Counted from the first letter of the stretch, positions 34,793 to 46,461 are shown. The stretch: DNA of 64,000 nucleotides from Rhodocollybia butyracea (GCA_015501585.1 JADNRY010000022.1:186001-250000), one strand, 5' to 3'. Notes: generated by a model from the sequence alone, not told the origin. Program-made: numbers and translations.

Positions 34793-35504
34793 GAACGGCG
34801 AGGTCGGATAAACCTGAGTTAAGCAGGTCAGTGATCGAAAGTAGGGATAAACCTCTCTAAGCAAGCCATCGATGGCTGCCGAGAAAGAAAGAAAGTTTGT
34901 TTTCGCAAACAAGGAGCAGTGGGAAATATTTCATGACATCCAGGTTTTTCGCAACACACTGCATCGATCTCGAGCTCTGCGAGAGCGGCCAGCTGTTTCA
35001 TGTTTCCAAAGAAGTCGTGAGCCTCCCAGAATAATGAAACATCTAGGTATCTCCATTTTCCCGAGAACTTTGTCATAATGTTTTTGCAAAGCTTCTCATA
35101 CAGGTCCATCTGAACCTTTGATAGAGTAAAGCTGTGTCGAAAGGTGCATATATAGAGGTTGATACTTAGATCCAAGCTTCGCAATATCTGATCTGTGATT
35201 GCAAGCTCGAACCTTGAGGCATCGGCATCCGTTTCAACCTTGGGTGAAAGCTCCATCGTGAGTGTTGTCCAGAGTGATGGTGATGAATGGGCAACAGCGC
35301 GCCAGTGTGAGGATGTTTGTGTATAATTGGGTGGGAGTGTGACTGTACCCGATGGACAGTACCAAAAGATACGAGCTAGCAGCTCAGGAAGAAATGTCCC
35401 CAAGACTTTGTTTGCACTGGACCAGGATGAGCAGGCGTAAAGAGGTAGTCAATGAAGATAGTCACAAACCTATCCGAGTCAGATTTATTTCCTTCAATTT
35501 CCAT
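33859..35504 (-). CDS. F-box/LRR-like protein gene, interrupted by homopolymer tracts
   Basis: The start ATG at 35504 (MEIEGNKSDSD) is joined by a GT-AG intron to SANKVLGTFLPELLARIFWYC, an F-box-like helix, with HWRAVAHSSPSLWTTL behind it, as usual in mushroom F-box proteins that recruit substrates to SCF ubiquitin ligases. The frame continues as a leucine-rich, LRR-like region to about 34830. It then runs into a tract of 76 G (34716-34791) and long A and T runs, and resumes at about 34551 with MLDKLRHLTCLQLTRIGW, continuing to HSQGLCC. I could not find an intron that removes the tract and keeps the frame, so the gene is either broken by the insertion or the tract is a sequencing or assembly artefact. 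The interval 33597-33858 behind the stop shows no gene. Confidence 0.7.
34576..34791. repeat. Cluster of A, T and G homopolymer tracts
   Basis: In order: A runs of 9 and 27 (34576-34612, broken by a G), an AT-rich stretch, T-rich runs to about 34685, 30 bases of mixed sequence, and 76 consecutive G at 34716-34791. Such a pure G run is extraordinary for a fungal genome. Confidence 0.95.
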
Positions 35505-36603
35505 TTTCAGATATTGAAGTAGGTGGGTAGGTAGTTTAGCCAGCTGAGGCTGAAGTGAACAGACGGGTTGATGGGCGCTAAATAATTTACCGATTCACAC
35601 AAGCTCACATGCATATGAACGCTTGAGTCGTAACGCACTTGTATAAGTACGGATTCGTCATCCCCAGCGTTCGCTATCTCTCAGTGACAACCGCATCCAG
35701 TATGTAGAGTAGAAAATTGAACATTGGTACTTGGGCTGCCGATCGCTGCAAAGAAACACAGAAGATGTTGATGTTGACTGGACATCGTGTCAGCCCTGCT
35801 ACAATTATTTACCTGAAGCGAGAATATAAAAACGTTCTGCCGCATCCATATACCGTGATAACCAAAACGGTCTCCATTTCGGCCCTCGCAATATCCTGAT
35901 ACTTTTACCTCTGATTCCAGGAGGGTTATCTAATCCTGTCCAATAACCAGAACAGTTAACACCGTCATCCTCAGCCTCCTCCCCAGGACAATAGATATTG
36001 GTAACGTACTTGCGAGTTTTTCTCTTCAAAAATAAATAAAGACGGCAATAATCGAACGAGAATCCTAGCATTCACTCTTGATAGATATGTTGAGGGGAAA
36101 ACATATTTTTGATGAGCCCGTATGTAACGCCGATTTTACGGCAAAATTCGTCGCTTAATTTTCCTCTTTTACCACCGTCTTCTACTGTTCCCTGTACTGT
36201 TCTCTTCTGTCCTCCAGATATTTGTCTGAATTTTGTTGCCTGAATTCCAAGTCCGACGAAGTTCAACAAACAGCTCAACGATTCTTCGTGCTGATCGGCT
36301 CTAGAAAAGGGAAAACTGTCGGAGAATTCAAAGGGATATTCTTAGTGAGTTGGACTATTTCCTTTGCAGCGACGTCTCACTGACTTTGAATCTAGAATCA
36401 CCTTAACGTTTTCTCGTGTTCAAGTTGGGAGCCGAAAGCGTTTGTTGTGCACTAGCAGCATGTTGCCTGGTTCATTTGTATAAGTCTGCGATGGCAGACA
36501 CGATGCAAAAATGAGGTAATGTGATGAGCAGACACTTGAGCCTCCCGTGATCGATACAATTATCGCAAGTGTAACTTGCTCTCTTCTACCATCTCCTTCA
36601 AGG
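35505..36603. other. Intergenic region without a recognised gene
   Basis: About 1.1 kb between two divergently transcribed genes. Small frames on both strands show no domain. It must contain promoters for the F-box gene and for the disordered-protein gene. Confidence 0.4.
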
Positions 36604-38616
36604 ATGGCAGAGCCCAGCTTCCGGAGCTCAAGGCAACTGTCTCAGCCCAGTGTTATGACAAACCTGAGCATACGGAGTGCAAGTACTCAGCGTAGTCATC
36701 CTATACGTTCCCCGCAACTTTACGGACCAAGGCCGGTACCAACTCACAATCCTAGTTCTAGGCAACCTGTCCGAAGCTATTACGCGACCAATCCTGATCC
36801 ACCCAATGCAGAGGATGAAGTGGAAGATTACATGAATATCAATGCAGCGGACGCTGACGGGTATACGATGAACTTCAATAACAGCCCGCAGGGAATAAAG
36901 GAGCGGCTACCGAAAAGGAAGGATGACAAGAAAAAGTTTATCGGTGGTTTTGTGAACAGTCTGAGGAAGGTACCTCGGTCAATGTTTAAACCTGGACGTA
37001 ACAGCCCTGTAGCGACAAAGCAGCCTGTGCAACGTGCACCATTTCCGAGTTACATGCTTACTCCACCCACACCTGTCGTTCCGGGACAACAAACTTCGTA
37101 TGTAGAGGAACATATTCCGTTTCCTCAGCCAGAGATCGAGCCCCCAGATATCCTTTCTCATTCTACTTCGCCTCATCCTACTAGGATCGAAGTAGAAGAA
37201 CAGTCACCTGAGCAAAATCCAGATCGTGACCCAGATGCGGCTCCTTCTCGCCATACATCCCAGCATAATCCCAACAACACTAGCACCAATCACAACTCGT
37301 ATGGTTATCCAAGCTCCTACCGGAATCCTCCTTCGATCGCCGCTCATCCCCAGCCCTCTCCAGATTATCGGAGAATGTCGAGACATACTGGTGAAGAGTC
37401 GATCCCTGCCAACTCCTATACCGGTACTCCGTCGTTCTCTACAGAACTTGAACGGACTCCCTTCCGGATCATACGGGCTTTGCTTAACATGCCATGGATA
37501 TCGCATGACCGTGTCACAGTTGATTACTCACCTGGAATGGAAAGCAATGGGGGTATAATGCGTGTGATCCCAGAAGGCGCGAGAACTAGTGGCAGTAGAG
37601 GGAGCAAACGAGCGACAGCAAGGTGGAGTATAGTTGACCAGGGATGGAGACCTTGGAAGCGTACCTCCGTCTTCCTTACTCTAGATGGCCGCGTTGTCTC
37701 TCCACAAGCGGACGGCCCGAGTGCGCTTGCTCGCGGAGATGCTCGAAAGGGACAGATGTATGTTCCAGTGGATAAGCCACTCACGTCGTGGTATTCCGGT
37801 GGCCACATTGCTCGAAACCTGAAAAATAGACGTTCCACCATTGCAAGGAATAGCAGGAATAGCAGGGAGGTGGACCTCTTGAGTCTAGGGAGTTCACCGC
37901 GATCTTCTGTCGGGACAGCTCGTGCGGCTGCCAGGCGGAGAACATCTAGGTCGACGTTCACTTCACCTTCTCCCACTTCGCCGTCCCCAGCGCGTCGTCC
38001 GAGAAACAGAGAATCCGCCCAACATACACCGCAGAGACACAGTCGGAGGTTATACTACTCTAATGACGAATATGTATTCCTCGATCCTGGCTCTACGCCA
38101 GGCTCTTCTCCGATCATAGCACGACGCGCGAATCCTAGGTCCCCCAGGTCCCCCTCTCGTGAAGCTCCCTCTCGACCTAACGTACGACGGCGCAATCGCG
38201 ACCCGTCTCAATCTCCCCAAGTTTTTATGCCTCCTCCTGCAAGTTCTTACCCTCTCAGTCCGTTAGTATTCCTACCACCCAGCCACTTGGATAGTGCAGC
38301 GGGTGGTTCCGAACCTCATCCTCATTCTCAAAGTAGTCCTGTCCCTGCTGTTTTTGGCGTCACTCCGGTATATATGTCTATGCTTCCTCCACCTCCACCT
38401 CCGGGGTCTGCGAGCGGAATTGGAGAGTCCAGTCCCCCAGGACTTGCAGGACGTGGTGCGGGTGGTGGGTACGGATCAGGTTATGGTGTACAAGGATATG
38501 GGAACGCTGGTGGGACGTATGCTTATGGTTATGCATACCCTTATCGCTACCAGTCACCTCCTCCGCAGGTTCATCATTATGATGAGGCTAAACGGCCCAC
38601 TCAGCCTACCGGATAG
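36604..38616 (+). CDS. Large disordered Pro/Ser/Arg-rich protein, unknown function
   Basis: One long exon of about 670 codons. The start is taken at 36604 (MAEPSFRSSRQLSQPS); the frame is also open from 36547. The N-terminal third is Ser/Pro/Asn-rich. A more ordered block at about residues 285-420 contains TPFRIIRALLNMPWIS, RPWKRTSVFLTLDGRVVSP and KGQMYVPVDKPLTSWYSGGH, with conserved-looking aromatic residues. An Arg/Ser/Pro-rich segment with repeated SPS/RSP motifs follows, then a polyproline run (LPPPPPPPG) and a Gly/Tyr-rich C-terminus (GYGSGYGVQGYGNAGG). I do not recognise the family. The composition suggests a scaffold or RNA-associated protein, but that is only an impression. Confidence 0.75.
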   Translation: MAEPSFRSSRQLSQPSVMTNLSIRSASTQRSHPIRSPQLYGPRPVPTHNPSSRQPVRSYYATNPDPPNAEDEVEDYMNINAADADGYTMNFNNSPQGIKERLPKRKDDKKKFIGGFVNSLRKVPRSMFKPGRNSPVATKQPVQRAPFPSYMLTPPTPVVPGQQTSYVEEHIPFPQPEIEPPDILSHSTSPHPTRIEVEEQSPEQNPDRDPDAAPSRHTSQHNPNNTSTNHNSYGYPSSYRNPPSIAAHPQPSPDYRRMSRHTGEESIPANSYTGTPSFSTELERTPFRIIRALLNMPWISHDRVTVDYSPGMESNGGIMRVIPEGARTSGSRGSKRATARWSIVDQGWRPWKRTSVFLTLDGRVVSPQADGPSALARGDARKGQMYVPVDKPLTSWYSGGHIARNLKNRRSTIARNSRNSREVDLLSLGSSPRSSVGTARAAARRRTSRSTFTSPSPTSPSPARRPRNRESAQHTPQRHSRRLYYSNDEYVFLDPGSTPGSSPIIARRANPRSPRSPSREAPSRPNVRRRNRDPSQSPQVFMPPPASSYPLSPLVFLPPSHLDSAAGGSEPHPHSQSSPVPAVFGVTPVYMSMLPPPPPPGSASGIGESSPPGLAGRGAGGGYGSGYGVQGYGNAGGTYAYGYAYPYRYQSPPPQVHHYDEAKRPTQPTG

Positions 38617-38889
38617 TTTATTTGGACTTTATCTCATCATCAGGGTTTTTACTTTATTATATCATTGGCATTCCAATCTTCTTAACGACGGACTTAACTA
38701 CATGGACTAAATATTTCACGAGTTTACAGTGCAAGGCATAATACCAAAATTTAAATCTTCTTTGATCTTCCTCTCTTCCTTAACTGGGAGGTAATTTGGC
38801 GTACATCTACCAAGTGTACATTGTACAGTTTTTAGTTGCGCTCAAGGTTTTATCGATGTCTCTGATTAATATTACACTCATTGATAACC
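38617..38889. other. Short intergenic region
   Basis: No gene seen; 3' flank of the disordered-protein gene. Confidence 0.3.
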
Positions 38890-39150
38890 TTGAAGAAGCT
38901 GATCATTGAACTCCACTTCCATTTTGACAATGCCATACCCTCCCCCGGCCAATATTGGTGCTTTCATTTCCATCCACAGATGGCACAGTATTGGCGCCGA
39001 TACGACATCGATGTTCCACTCATTCTCATCCTTGGACATCTTAAGTGTCCTGGTTCTGTGGTGCACTTTGTTAACTGCATCATCTTGCATCACCGGCTGG
39101 GAAGGGGCAAGCTGAGATTCCTGTCTGATCGTTCTCTCGCTAGCCTCCAA
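38890..39150 (-). pseudogene. Fragment of a SAM methyltransferase gene (3' end)
   Basis: The frame ending LWMEMKAPILAGGGYGIVKME matches, also at DNA level, the C-terminal part of the methyltransferase relic at 39845-40710 (DLWMGMKAPILAGGGYGIVKTE). The preceding segment is scrambled and no SAM-binding part is attached. It is a decayed partial duplicate. Confidence 0.75.
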
Positions 39151-39195
39151 GATATTGGAACCACCGTGCGCTATATTTCGCGGGTCCTTTCATGA

Positions 39196-39844
39196 ACTTC
39201 TCACTGTACGACTGAAGACTGCGAGAATAATGCTGATTATAACTGTTGACTTTTGCGTACCGCACTCGCACAAGAGAAGAAAAACGGGAAAGTCACCCAA
39301 AAGCTAGTAGACTTAGGCTGGGGAACAGCTTGAGTTCGAAATTTGCAGTGGACCGACGATCTAGAAGTGATTATTCCAACTCGCAGAACAAATTCTCTCC
39401 CTGGTGTGGACATCGAAACTAGTATGGGTACCATCATAGCTATTCTAGAACTCGAGCCTGAAATCTATCTACGGAAATCCTGTCCGATACTCAAAATCGA
39501 GTTCAATTTTCACATTTCTTGAATATTATTTGGCTCGTGTTCCCACTTTTTCCCCTTTTATACCCTCTTCGAGAAGAGCTGAAGAGGCCTACTGAGAGAG
39601 GAGCACTGATAGTAGGCGGTGAAGACCGTGTATCTCAGGCTATCCTTACCATTCCTGAATGAAGAAAAATCGGAATGATCGAGTATATCAAAGACGGCGG
39701 TGCTTTCGATTGAGTATACATATCTTCAAGCCTATGTAGTTGACTATTCTTACGCGACAATTCTGGTAGTGTTGGATTGTCAAAGGTCAGGGAGTGTTCG
39801 TCAAGTCGAAATCAAATTGGGTTCCTAGTAGTCAGAAATTTCTA
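39196..39844. other. Region with unassigned coding-like scraps
   Basis: Short frames such as KRPTERGALIVGGEDRVS and PEIYLRKSCPILKIEF occur without any gene context. I recognise nothing in them; they may be remnants. Confidence 0.3.
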
Positions 39845-40710
39845 CTACGCTGGTTTTATGGCTACAATGATATAATAAGTGCTGCTGGCTTCATCCGACT
39901 CGTCCCATTCATTCAAGCAGCCTTGAAGAAGCTGATCAAACTCTACCTCCGTTTTAACAATGCCATAGCCTCCCCCGGCCAGTATTGGTGCTTTCATTCC
40001 CATCCACAGATCGTACAAGTGCTTACTACGATCGAGCCCATCGTTGTTCAAGGATCTGCGGATGGGAACACGTCGGGTTTCGCAGTGGATGTCTATAAAT
40101 CCTACTTGTTCCAAGAGGTTAGGGAGATACACCCCAAGTTGCCTACAATTCCTCTTTCCTCGAAAAGCGAATTGAGCAATGACATAAGCCGTTTCGAGCA
40201 ATGCCCCGACCCGTATGAAAGTAGTCTGACTTCAGTTTCGGCTAGTTCAATCCATCCTCCAGGAACAAGTGCATCGAAGAGCTCTTTGATGGCTATGTTC
40301 CAAAGTGAGTCATTCACTGCGAGAATCAGGTAGCGTTGGTGAACATAGGAAAAGCTATTATGCCATTCCTTAGGCAAGTTCGTGACAGATTGAACAGAGA
40401 AATGGATGTTCGATGGATGTCTCCGGGGAAATTGCTTGTCGGATATGTCAATGCACTCAATGTCAAGCGGTAAATTGTTTTGGGCGTTGGATGCAGAGAA
40501 CTCCAGAGCCCAAATTCCTTCAAAATTTGAGTGTCACCGGGGAGCTATTTTCTTTTTACCAGTAACAACACACCTGAGCCTGCTGCACTTTCAAGGACCC
40601 GATCATTGGATCCAAGGCTTACCGGAGCCAAGATAAGGCGGCCTTCATAAGCTTTTGTAATGATACGATGATGAACGCTCAGCCTTCAATGTGACACTAG
40701 TTAAGTACTA
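39845..40710 (-). pseudogene. SAM-dependent methyltransferase relic with frameshift
   Basis: The minus strand reads HHRIITKAYEGRLILAPV, then motif I VLESAAGSG joined by an intron to GIWALEFSASNAQ, DIECIDISDKQFP, FSYVHQRYLILAVNDSLW, IKELFDALVPGGWIELAE, and (after a shift) VYLPNLLEQVGFIDIHCET, GMKAPILAGGGYGIV and a terminal TYYIIVAIKPA. This order is that of LaeA-like class I methyltransferases common in mushrooms, whose substrates are mostly unknown. At about 40130-40135 a run of G is one base too short: the upstream frame gives GNLGCISL while the downstream frame gives LGVYLP, so a single-base loss breaks the gene. The N-terminus before LSVHH was not found. It could be functional only if the missing base is a sequencing error. 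Confidence 0.78.
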
Positions 40711-41899
40711 TTGGCTAATTGCTAAGATATCTTGACATTACCTTGCTGTTTCGAGTTTGTCGTCAGGAAGAAGGTATGTTTTCATTGAGGCATAGTGTCG
40801 AGGAGAGGTGTACTTCATCTTTAGGTGGTCACTGGCTCGAATCGGAGATATTTATACTCCACTGGCAGAAGTTCCACAACTTAACTTTAGTAGCAATATT
40901 CCAACGAGTCTCGTCAACTAATAATCCACTTGAACTGAAACAACCCCAGGGAGTCAGCTGTTCATTTTTGAGTCATATCCTCACCCACGGTTTTGAATCA
41001 TCTTATGCCATCCTCCTGATATTCGAGTCCAGCTTATGCATTAGCATCGAGCTTCTCAAAACAGTGCTTACTCCTATCAACCACTCCAATTACCGATTTG
41101 TGACATCATTGAAGGAACTTCGTAGGAACATGATCTTTTTCAGCCTCTAAGAACACAGGAGCCACATGTAGTATGTTTCGATCGTCGTTTTACGAGTCCC
41201 ACAGTGTGCGATTATCTTTCCTGATTCAATGTCGAAGTCTCCGACAATACTGCTGAGTAACGACCAGCCTATGCGGGACCAAGACGAGAGAAGCCCAGAG
41301 AGGAAAGGGAGAACTTAAAGGCTATTAAGCTATTAGACTGGAACAGCTCGATTTGGTGAAATTCGACCAAGCTCCGACAGTGGAACGGATGACCGCCATC
41401 CCTCACGATCGAACCAAGGGGGAGCATTCAATGCTCATCTTCACTTGAAGTACTTTTCTAGAAACCATATACATCGACGGTGATAGGTTACTGAAAAATT
41501 ATTATGCCTTATTCCATTGACATGCTAAGTTTGCGCTGCGTTGTGGATACCAAAGCTAACTGGACCTTCTGTAGTAAGGCATTTTTTCTCACTGCTACTC
41601 TACCTAGTATTACCTTACCTGTAAACGCTAGCGCGTATGCGCGACGACTACCTGTGTAGTTAGTATTACGCATGTAAGTATTGTGGTAGGGCCGTCATGT
41701 GGGTAGACTCGAGCCAGTAGTTTCTTGTTGACACTTTGATGACTGACGATCAGCCGTGTCGGTGAAACGGTGTGATTTCACATCACAACTCTACAGCAGG
41801 GACTGGTTCGAGTCTATACCCTCTGACGAGCTCCTTCGCAAGAGCGAAACCCGCACAAAGTCCCTACCTGTTGGTTCGAACCCCAAAGCTGTCCACATA
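40711..41899. other. Region without a recognised gene
   Basis: About 1.2 kb. One plus-strand frame (40719-41150) has no recognisable domain. Around 41780-41880 the sequence contains GGTTCGA twice, but no cloverleaf could be drawn. Confidence 0.35.
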
Positions 41900-42327
41900 A
41901 CGAGATTGACTAGGACCCTCACCTGTTTAAATGGCAAGTTCTTGACTCTCCATTATGCATAGTCTTTTGAATATCTGTGAACGCCTAGTAGGTACTCTAC
42001 ATGATAGGTATCAAGCTCTGTTCTCGTTTCGATATGCTGTTAAAACTCGGGATATGGTAGCTGACTCCTCTGTCCACCCTCGATGTAGCTGAAAGCTCGA
42101 TTTTCAAGTGCGTGATGGCCTTTGTAGAAAACAAGGCTCCTGGATTATGGGAATGGGGAAAGAATTTTGGTACATACAAGAAGACTACTGCCTGGGTTCG
42201 TAAGTTTGATTAAGACTAGTAGCCTATTGAAACAAAGGATCCGGACTGGCGTACTGAATAACACAACTTGAACCGTACGAGAACACGATTTCCCAATTTA
42301 AAAAAGAGGGACACGAACGGCAATTCA

Positions 42328-42420
42328 TGCATTAAGAGGGAATCGAACCCCCGGCGGGTCGAAACGTCACTTGGTATTACATAATGGCAACGACCCAGGT
42401 TACCACTACCCCATTAATGC
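42328..42420 (-). tRNA. tRNA-Gly(GCC) with 22-nt intron
   Basis: Same cloverleaf as the copy at 22259, with all stems and both internal promoter boxes intact; the intron of 22 nt after the A following GCC differs in sequence from that copy. It lies in the leftover unit of the array. Confidence 0.92.
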
Positions 42421-43810
42421 ACGGTTATGAACCCCTCTTACTCCAATTATATTTCAATCAGCGAATTAAGGAGAATGACCATCCAACGCCGAACTGGTCG
42501 ATACTAATTTTGCGGTACGTCGTTTTGTTTTTTCTGACTGACTGACGATCAACGCGCACGATTTTTGACTTTCACGCATCCTGGGTTCTCTCAACATCGA
42601 CTTTCCACCACTCGCTTTTGGACGGTCCAACGAAAAAGCCTGTTCTACCCAGCATGACCAGGGAGCCAGTTGGGGACCTGGATTGACATCAGACACCTTG
42701 GCAAGGGAGATATCATTCGGTGTGATTCATGGCAGAATTCCTCGCTTTTTTCTCCGGATCCCTTGCTATTCTTGCGCTCGCGGCACCCACTGCTCCTCAT
42801 AATGATCCCGCCAGTAGCTGAGATGTCAGTGGTCTACACATTCGAAAGGGACACGCACCCCATCTACAGCAAAAACAATGTTCATTAGCTACAATAAAGT
42901 CATACTGCAGATATATCACCTCGGGGCATACGTAGAGAAGGCACATACGATGCAGACGTGTTGAATCAAGGTCCCTCCATTGTTACGCAGCGGGTCGGAG
43001 AATTCAAAGGCCGGTCCTTCTCTGAGTGTCTTGACGGTGCGCATGGCGGCTTAGGCTACTCGTTTCTCGTCTGTTATAGTTTGGGAGAGTTTTGTTGATG
43101 GTCACCTCAAGAAGCCAAGTAGCGGTAAACGACTCAACCATCTCTTTGAGAATTGTAGTGCATGTAGATTGGTTTCAAGCTGGACGGGAGCAAGAGTGGT
43201 GCCGCCGCACAATAGACTGTTAACTGGCCTCGAATGACAACGGGTTGGGGTTTGTGGGCCCAGGCGAATGAACATGGTGAATAAGAGTATTTAAGTGTGC
43301 CCGAATCCTTTTCAGGGCACCCGTCATAGGATGGCCAAGCCTAAGGCCGAAATGCTTGTGGCGTATCGGTGTACCGGAGAATCTGCGAGTACTTGGGCTA
43401 GCGAAATAGGACAAGTCCTTCACTAGGGCTTGGTGCATTCGAGGTAATCTGTGGTTCAAGATTTCTTGAAGCTGAGTATGGGAAGATCAAATCAACCTGG
43501 AGACGACGGATATCCTTCAAGTACGAACACTTTCCATTTCTGGCCAGAAGGTTCCCAATCGATCGATGATCCCACGGTTTGATCGATGAATCTCAGTTCG
43601 AACAAAAACCTATGGCGCCTTGCAGAACTTTTCTCATCTCTCATCAACAGCTAGCGTCGAAAATCCAGGCAAGTAAAATTTTTTGATCACAGAAGGAGAT
43701 CCAACTCTGATACAGATACAGATACAAAATGCAGAAACAACATAACGATAAAAAAATCAATGAAACCTTGAACTACTTCAATTAGAGGCGGCACCTTTGG
43801 CCGATTCGTA

Positions 43811-44554
43811 TCACAACCTCGCGGCCACCTGCTCCATCCTTCGTATATCCATCTCAATAAATTCCTGTAACCATGTTGCTCTAGGAATGTGGACTGTTCG
43901 CCAGTTCTGCCAGGCTAGATCCTGGCCGCTTTTCGGGGCCGTGATTGCCTTGTCGAAGAACTCGCATTTGCTGGTGGCGCGGTGTTCAACGATGGGATCG
44001 CGGTCGCTACACAAGGTCCAACGGTTCTCCCAGAAAGCGGTCTCGTCACCCGCAAATGGGTCGAAAGTGAAGGGAGATGAGGAAGTGGAGCTGGAAATCG
44101 ATCCCGTCTGCGGCGTGTGGTATTCTTGGTTTATGTTTTTGTCCTGAAAATATAAATCATGAATATTAGGTGCTGCAGATGGGATAATCATAGAGACTTA
44201 CCGATAGGAAAAAACCACATTGGAGACCAGCGTCGCAAATCTCCGTAGGGCCAAAGACCGGCGATGCAAGGCTCGACGAGTAAGTTGACCCAGAGCATTC
44301 AGAGAGTGGCGGCGTCGACGACGCCACCCGAAGACTGCCAGGCGATGGCGCACGCGAGGGTGGCGCATTGTAACCCGCCAACAATGGCGAGGTCCAACCA
44401 CGCCAAATGGCCAAACGGGAACCCTGGAACTATAAATCGAGCAGTGGTCAGCATAGCTCATACAACAGTGAGTCGCCACACTTACGTTCTGAGAACTGTA
44501 ATTCATGGCGGCAGATGAGTTGATAGCATTAGAGATCGAGTTGTCGGTGAACAT
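43811..44554 (-). CDS. Array paralogue A, unknown three-exon protein
   Basis: Three exons (44554-44486, 44429-44202, 44143-43811) with phase-0 GT-AG introns encode 209 residues. Exon 1 gives MFTDNSISNAINSSAAMNYS. Exon 2 gives FQGSRLAIWRGWTSPLLAGY followed by a Pro/Ser-rich stretch and SLASPVFGPTE. Exon 3 gives a Ser-rich start, FTFDPFAGDETAFWENRWT, LCSDRDPIVEH, FFDKAITAPKSGQDLAWQNW and ends MEQVAARL. No signal peptide or membrane helix is evident. I do not recognise the family. The conserved Trp-rich, charged third exon suggests a folded domain. The start is the first ATG of the exon shared by all copies; a frame extending upstream is poorly conserved. Copies A and B form one subgroup. Confidence 0.75.
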
Positions 44555-45143
44555 CGTTGTAATGTTGGAAGTTTGAGGATATGTTACTGGTGAGTAGCAA
44601 GTGGGTGGAAGTGCGAAGAATGGAGTGCTGGGACCCAGACGCCACAGGTAAGGTCCTTTTATACGCTCACACAAAGACCATTTTAGAACTGTGACTAGGA
44701 CCCTCGACTGATTGTTCAAATGATGAGTTCATGACTTTTCATAGCTTTTCGATTTTCTGGGAATATCTACTAGATGGGACTCTACACGATAAGTATTACG
44801 CTCTGTTCCCATTTCGGTATGCTGTAAAATTCCAGATATGATAACTGACTTGTAGCTGACTCCTTTGCCTCCTTTGTCCTTTGATTTACAAATTACCTTG
44901 AAGTGCATGATGATGGCCTTTGTAGAAAACAAGGCGCCTGGATTATAGTCTTATAGAAATGTGGTTACATACAAGAAGAGTAGGGTAGTACTTATGACCT
45001 GCGTTTGATCAAGGCTAGCGGTCTACTGAAGCGTCAAGCAACAAGTGCATATGAGTAAACACTATAAAGTAAGTCACGATTTCCAGAACTTGTACGAGAA
45101 CATGTTTCCCAAAAATAGAAGCAGTATGCTAGCGACGAGTCAT

Positions 45144-46461
45144 GCATTAAGAGGGAATCGAACCCCCGGCGGGTCGAAAGGCCTCTGGAATACGAACATG
45201 GAATTGGAATTGGAATTGATTACACGGCCCATTCAGCCTCAGCTGAAAGCGGTCCCCCGAAGGGAACTAGCCGGTCCCTACACCAGCACAGGCAGCGAGC
45301 TCGACTCTCATGGAGAAGGTAGACTGCGAGGCCGATGCAGGGATGTTAGCAAGGCCAGGTACATAAGTACAAGGCTAGCTGTTACGATTACCTATCTACA
45401 GCTCAATGGAGCACATTCTGCCCTAATGAAAAAGAGGGAGGGAGCTAGGGCAAAACCAGGTCCCCAAGCAGGCGTAACCGCACTGTGGCCTTAATGGCTC
45501 TTGCGAGATCCTGGGCGGCTTCCTGTGCTATCCCTATTTGCACAAGTTACCAAATCCCACGCAACCAGTGGCGAAACCGGCGCACCAGCACCCTAGGGTT
45601 TTATGTGAACGTAAGGAGCATTCATACGCTATCAGAATCCCCCCCAACCTCTTTGTAAACAAACCGTACCCTTGTCACTCCAGTCGAAGGACAAATCGGT
45701 TATGAGCAAGCGAGGAGTGTCCCCATTAATGAGCTAAACAGGGGGTGAAGGTCTGTTATAGGGAATGCCTATAAAATATGGCAGTCCGTGCAAAGAGTTG
45801 TAAATTCTGCCAACTCAAAATAATTCCAAGAGAGTGAGTGGCTCAAGAGAGGAGAGCTTTGGGAGGGAGGAGCAGGCCACCAGGAGCCACAGCAGATGAT
45901 TGAAGGGTGGGAGATCAAAATGACCCAAGGACAAGCCAGCCTCTGTTCAGTTTTAACACTCACTTTCAATCTGATAATTTCAGATGGTAGGGCTGATGTA
46001 TCAGAGAACTGGGAGTGCCAACAGTAATGGGAGGGATACAGAGGCTGTAGCCAGGTAGAAGGGCGTAAATCTCAAACCTGGAGTATCACAGGTCCATGGG
46101 ATGAAGAATCCGTAATATCGGAGGCGGCAAAGGCAGCGAAAGCAACAAATACTATATACAAGTTCATCAGCATACATAGATCTATATAGCATACCTTGGA
46201 CACTTCCTAAGTCATCTGCGAGACGATGTAGCAGCAGTAGCGACTCTAGCGACTATGTCTCAGGATGCCTTGGGACATATTTCTTGTGAGACGACCCAGT
46301 TGTTGTTCTGAGACCCGGAAACTGGTAAGAAGATAAGGAATTATAGTGTAGAGTAGAGCTGCAGAGTTGGCTGGGTTAAAAGTTCGATCCGAAAATATAG
46401 ATGGTGGTGGTCGATCGTAGTGGCATGGCAACGACCCAGGTTACCACTACCCCATTAATGC
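45144..46461 (-). pseudogene. tRNA-Gly(GCC) copy split by a 1.2-kb insertion in its intron
   Basis: The 3' half of the tRNA (35 nt, 45144-45178) and the 5' half (36 nt, 46426-46461) are both perfect, but 1,247 bp separate them instead of 13-33. Removing 45203-46423 and one copy of the flanking CATGG restores a 92-nt gene with a 21-nt intron. A 1.2-kb intron is not likely to be removed by the tRNA splicing endonuclease, so the copy is probably dead. Confidence 0.85.
45203..46423 (-). mobile_element. Non-autonomous retroelement-like insertion (1,221 bp)
   Basis: Flanked by CATGG direct repeats at 45198-45202 and 46424-46428, which look like a 5-bp target duplication. Read on the minus strand, the element ends in ...GGCCGTGTAATC followed by a tail of AATTCC repeats, the kind of short-repeat 3' tail left by target-primed reverse transcription. 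The last 60 bases recur in the insertion at 50306-50376. No reverse transcriptase frame was found, so it is a SINE-like or 5'-truncated LINE-derived element. Confidence 0.72.

Noticed and set aside
34706..34912. Open frame ending in a long polyproline run
   Set aside because: The prolines come only from the 76-G tract; they are part of the disrupted F-box gene region, not a separate gene.
41756..41962. Possible second tRNA or SINE head with GGTTCGA boxes
   Set aside because: Only B-box-like strings are present; no acceptor stem or anticodon arm could be paired.
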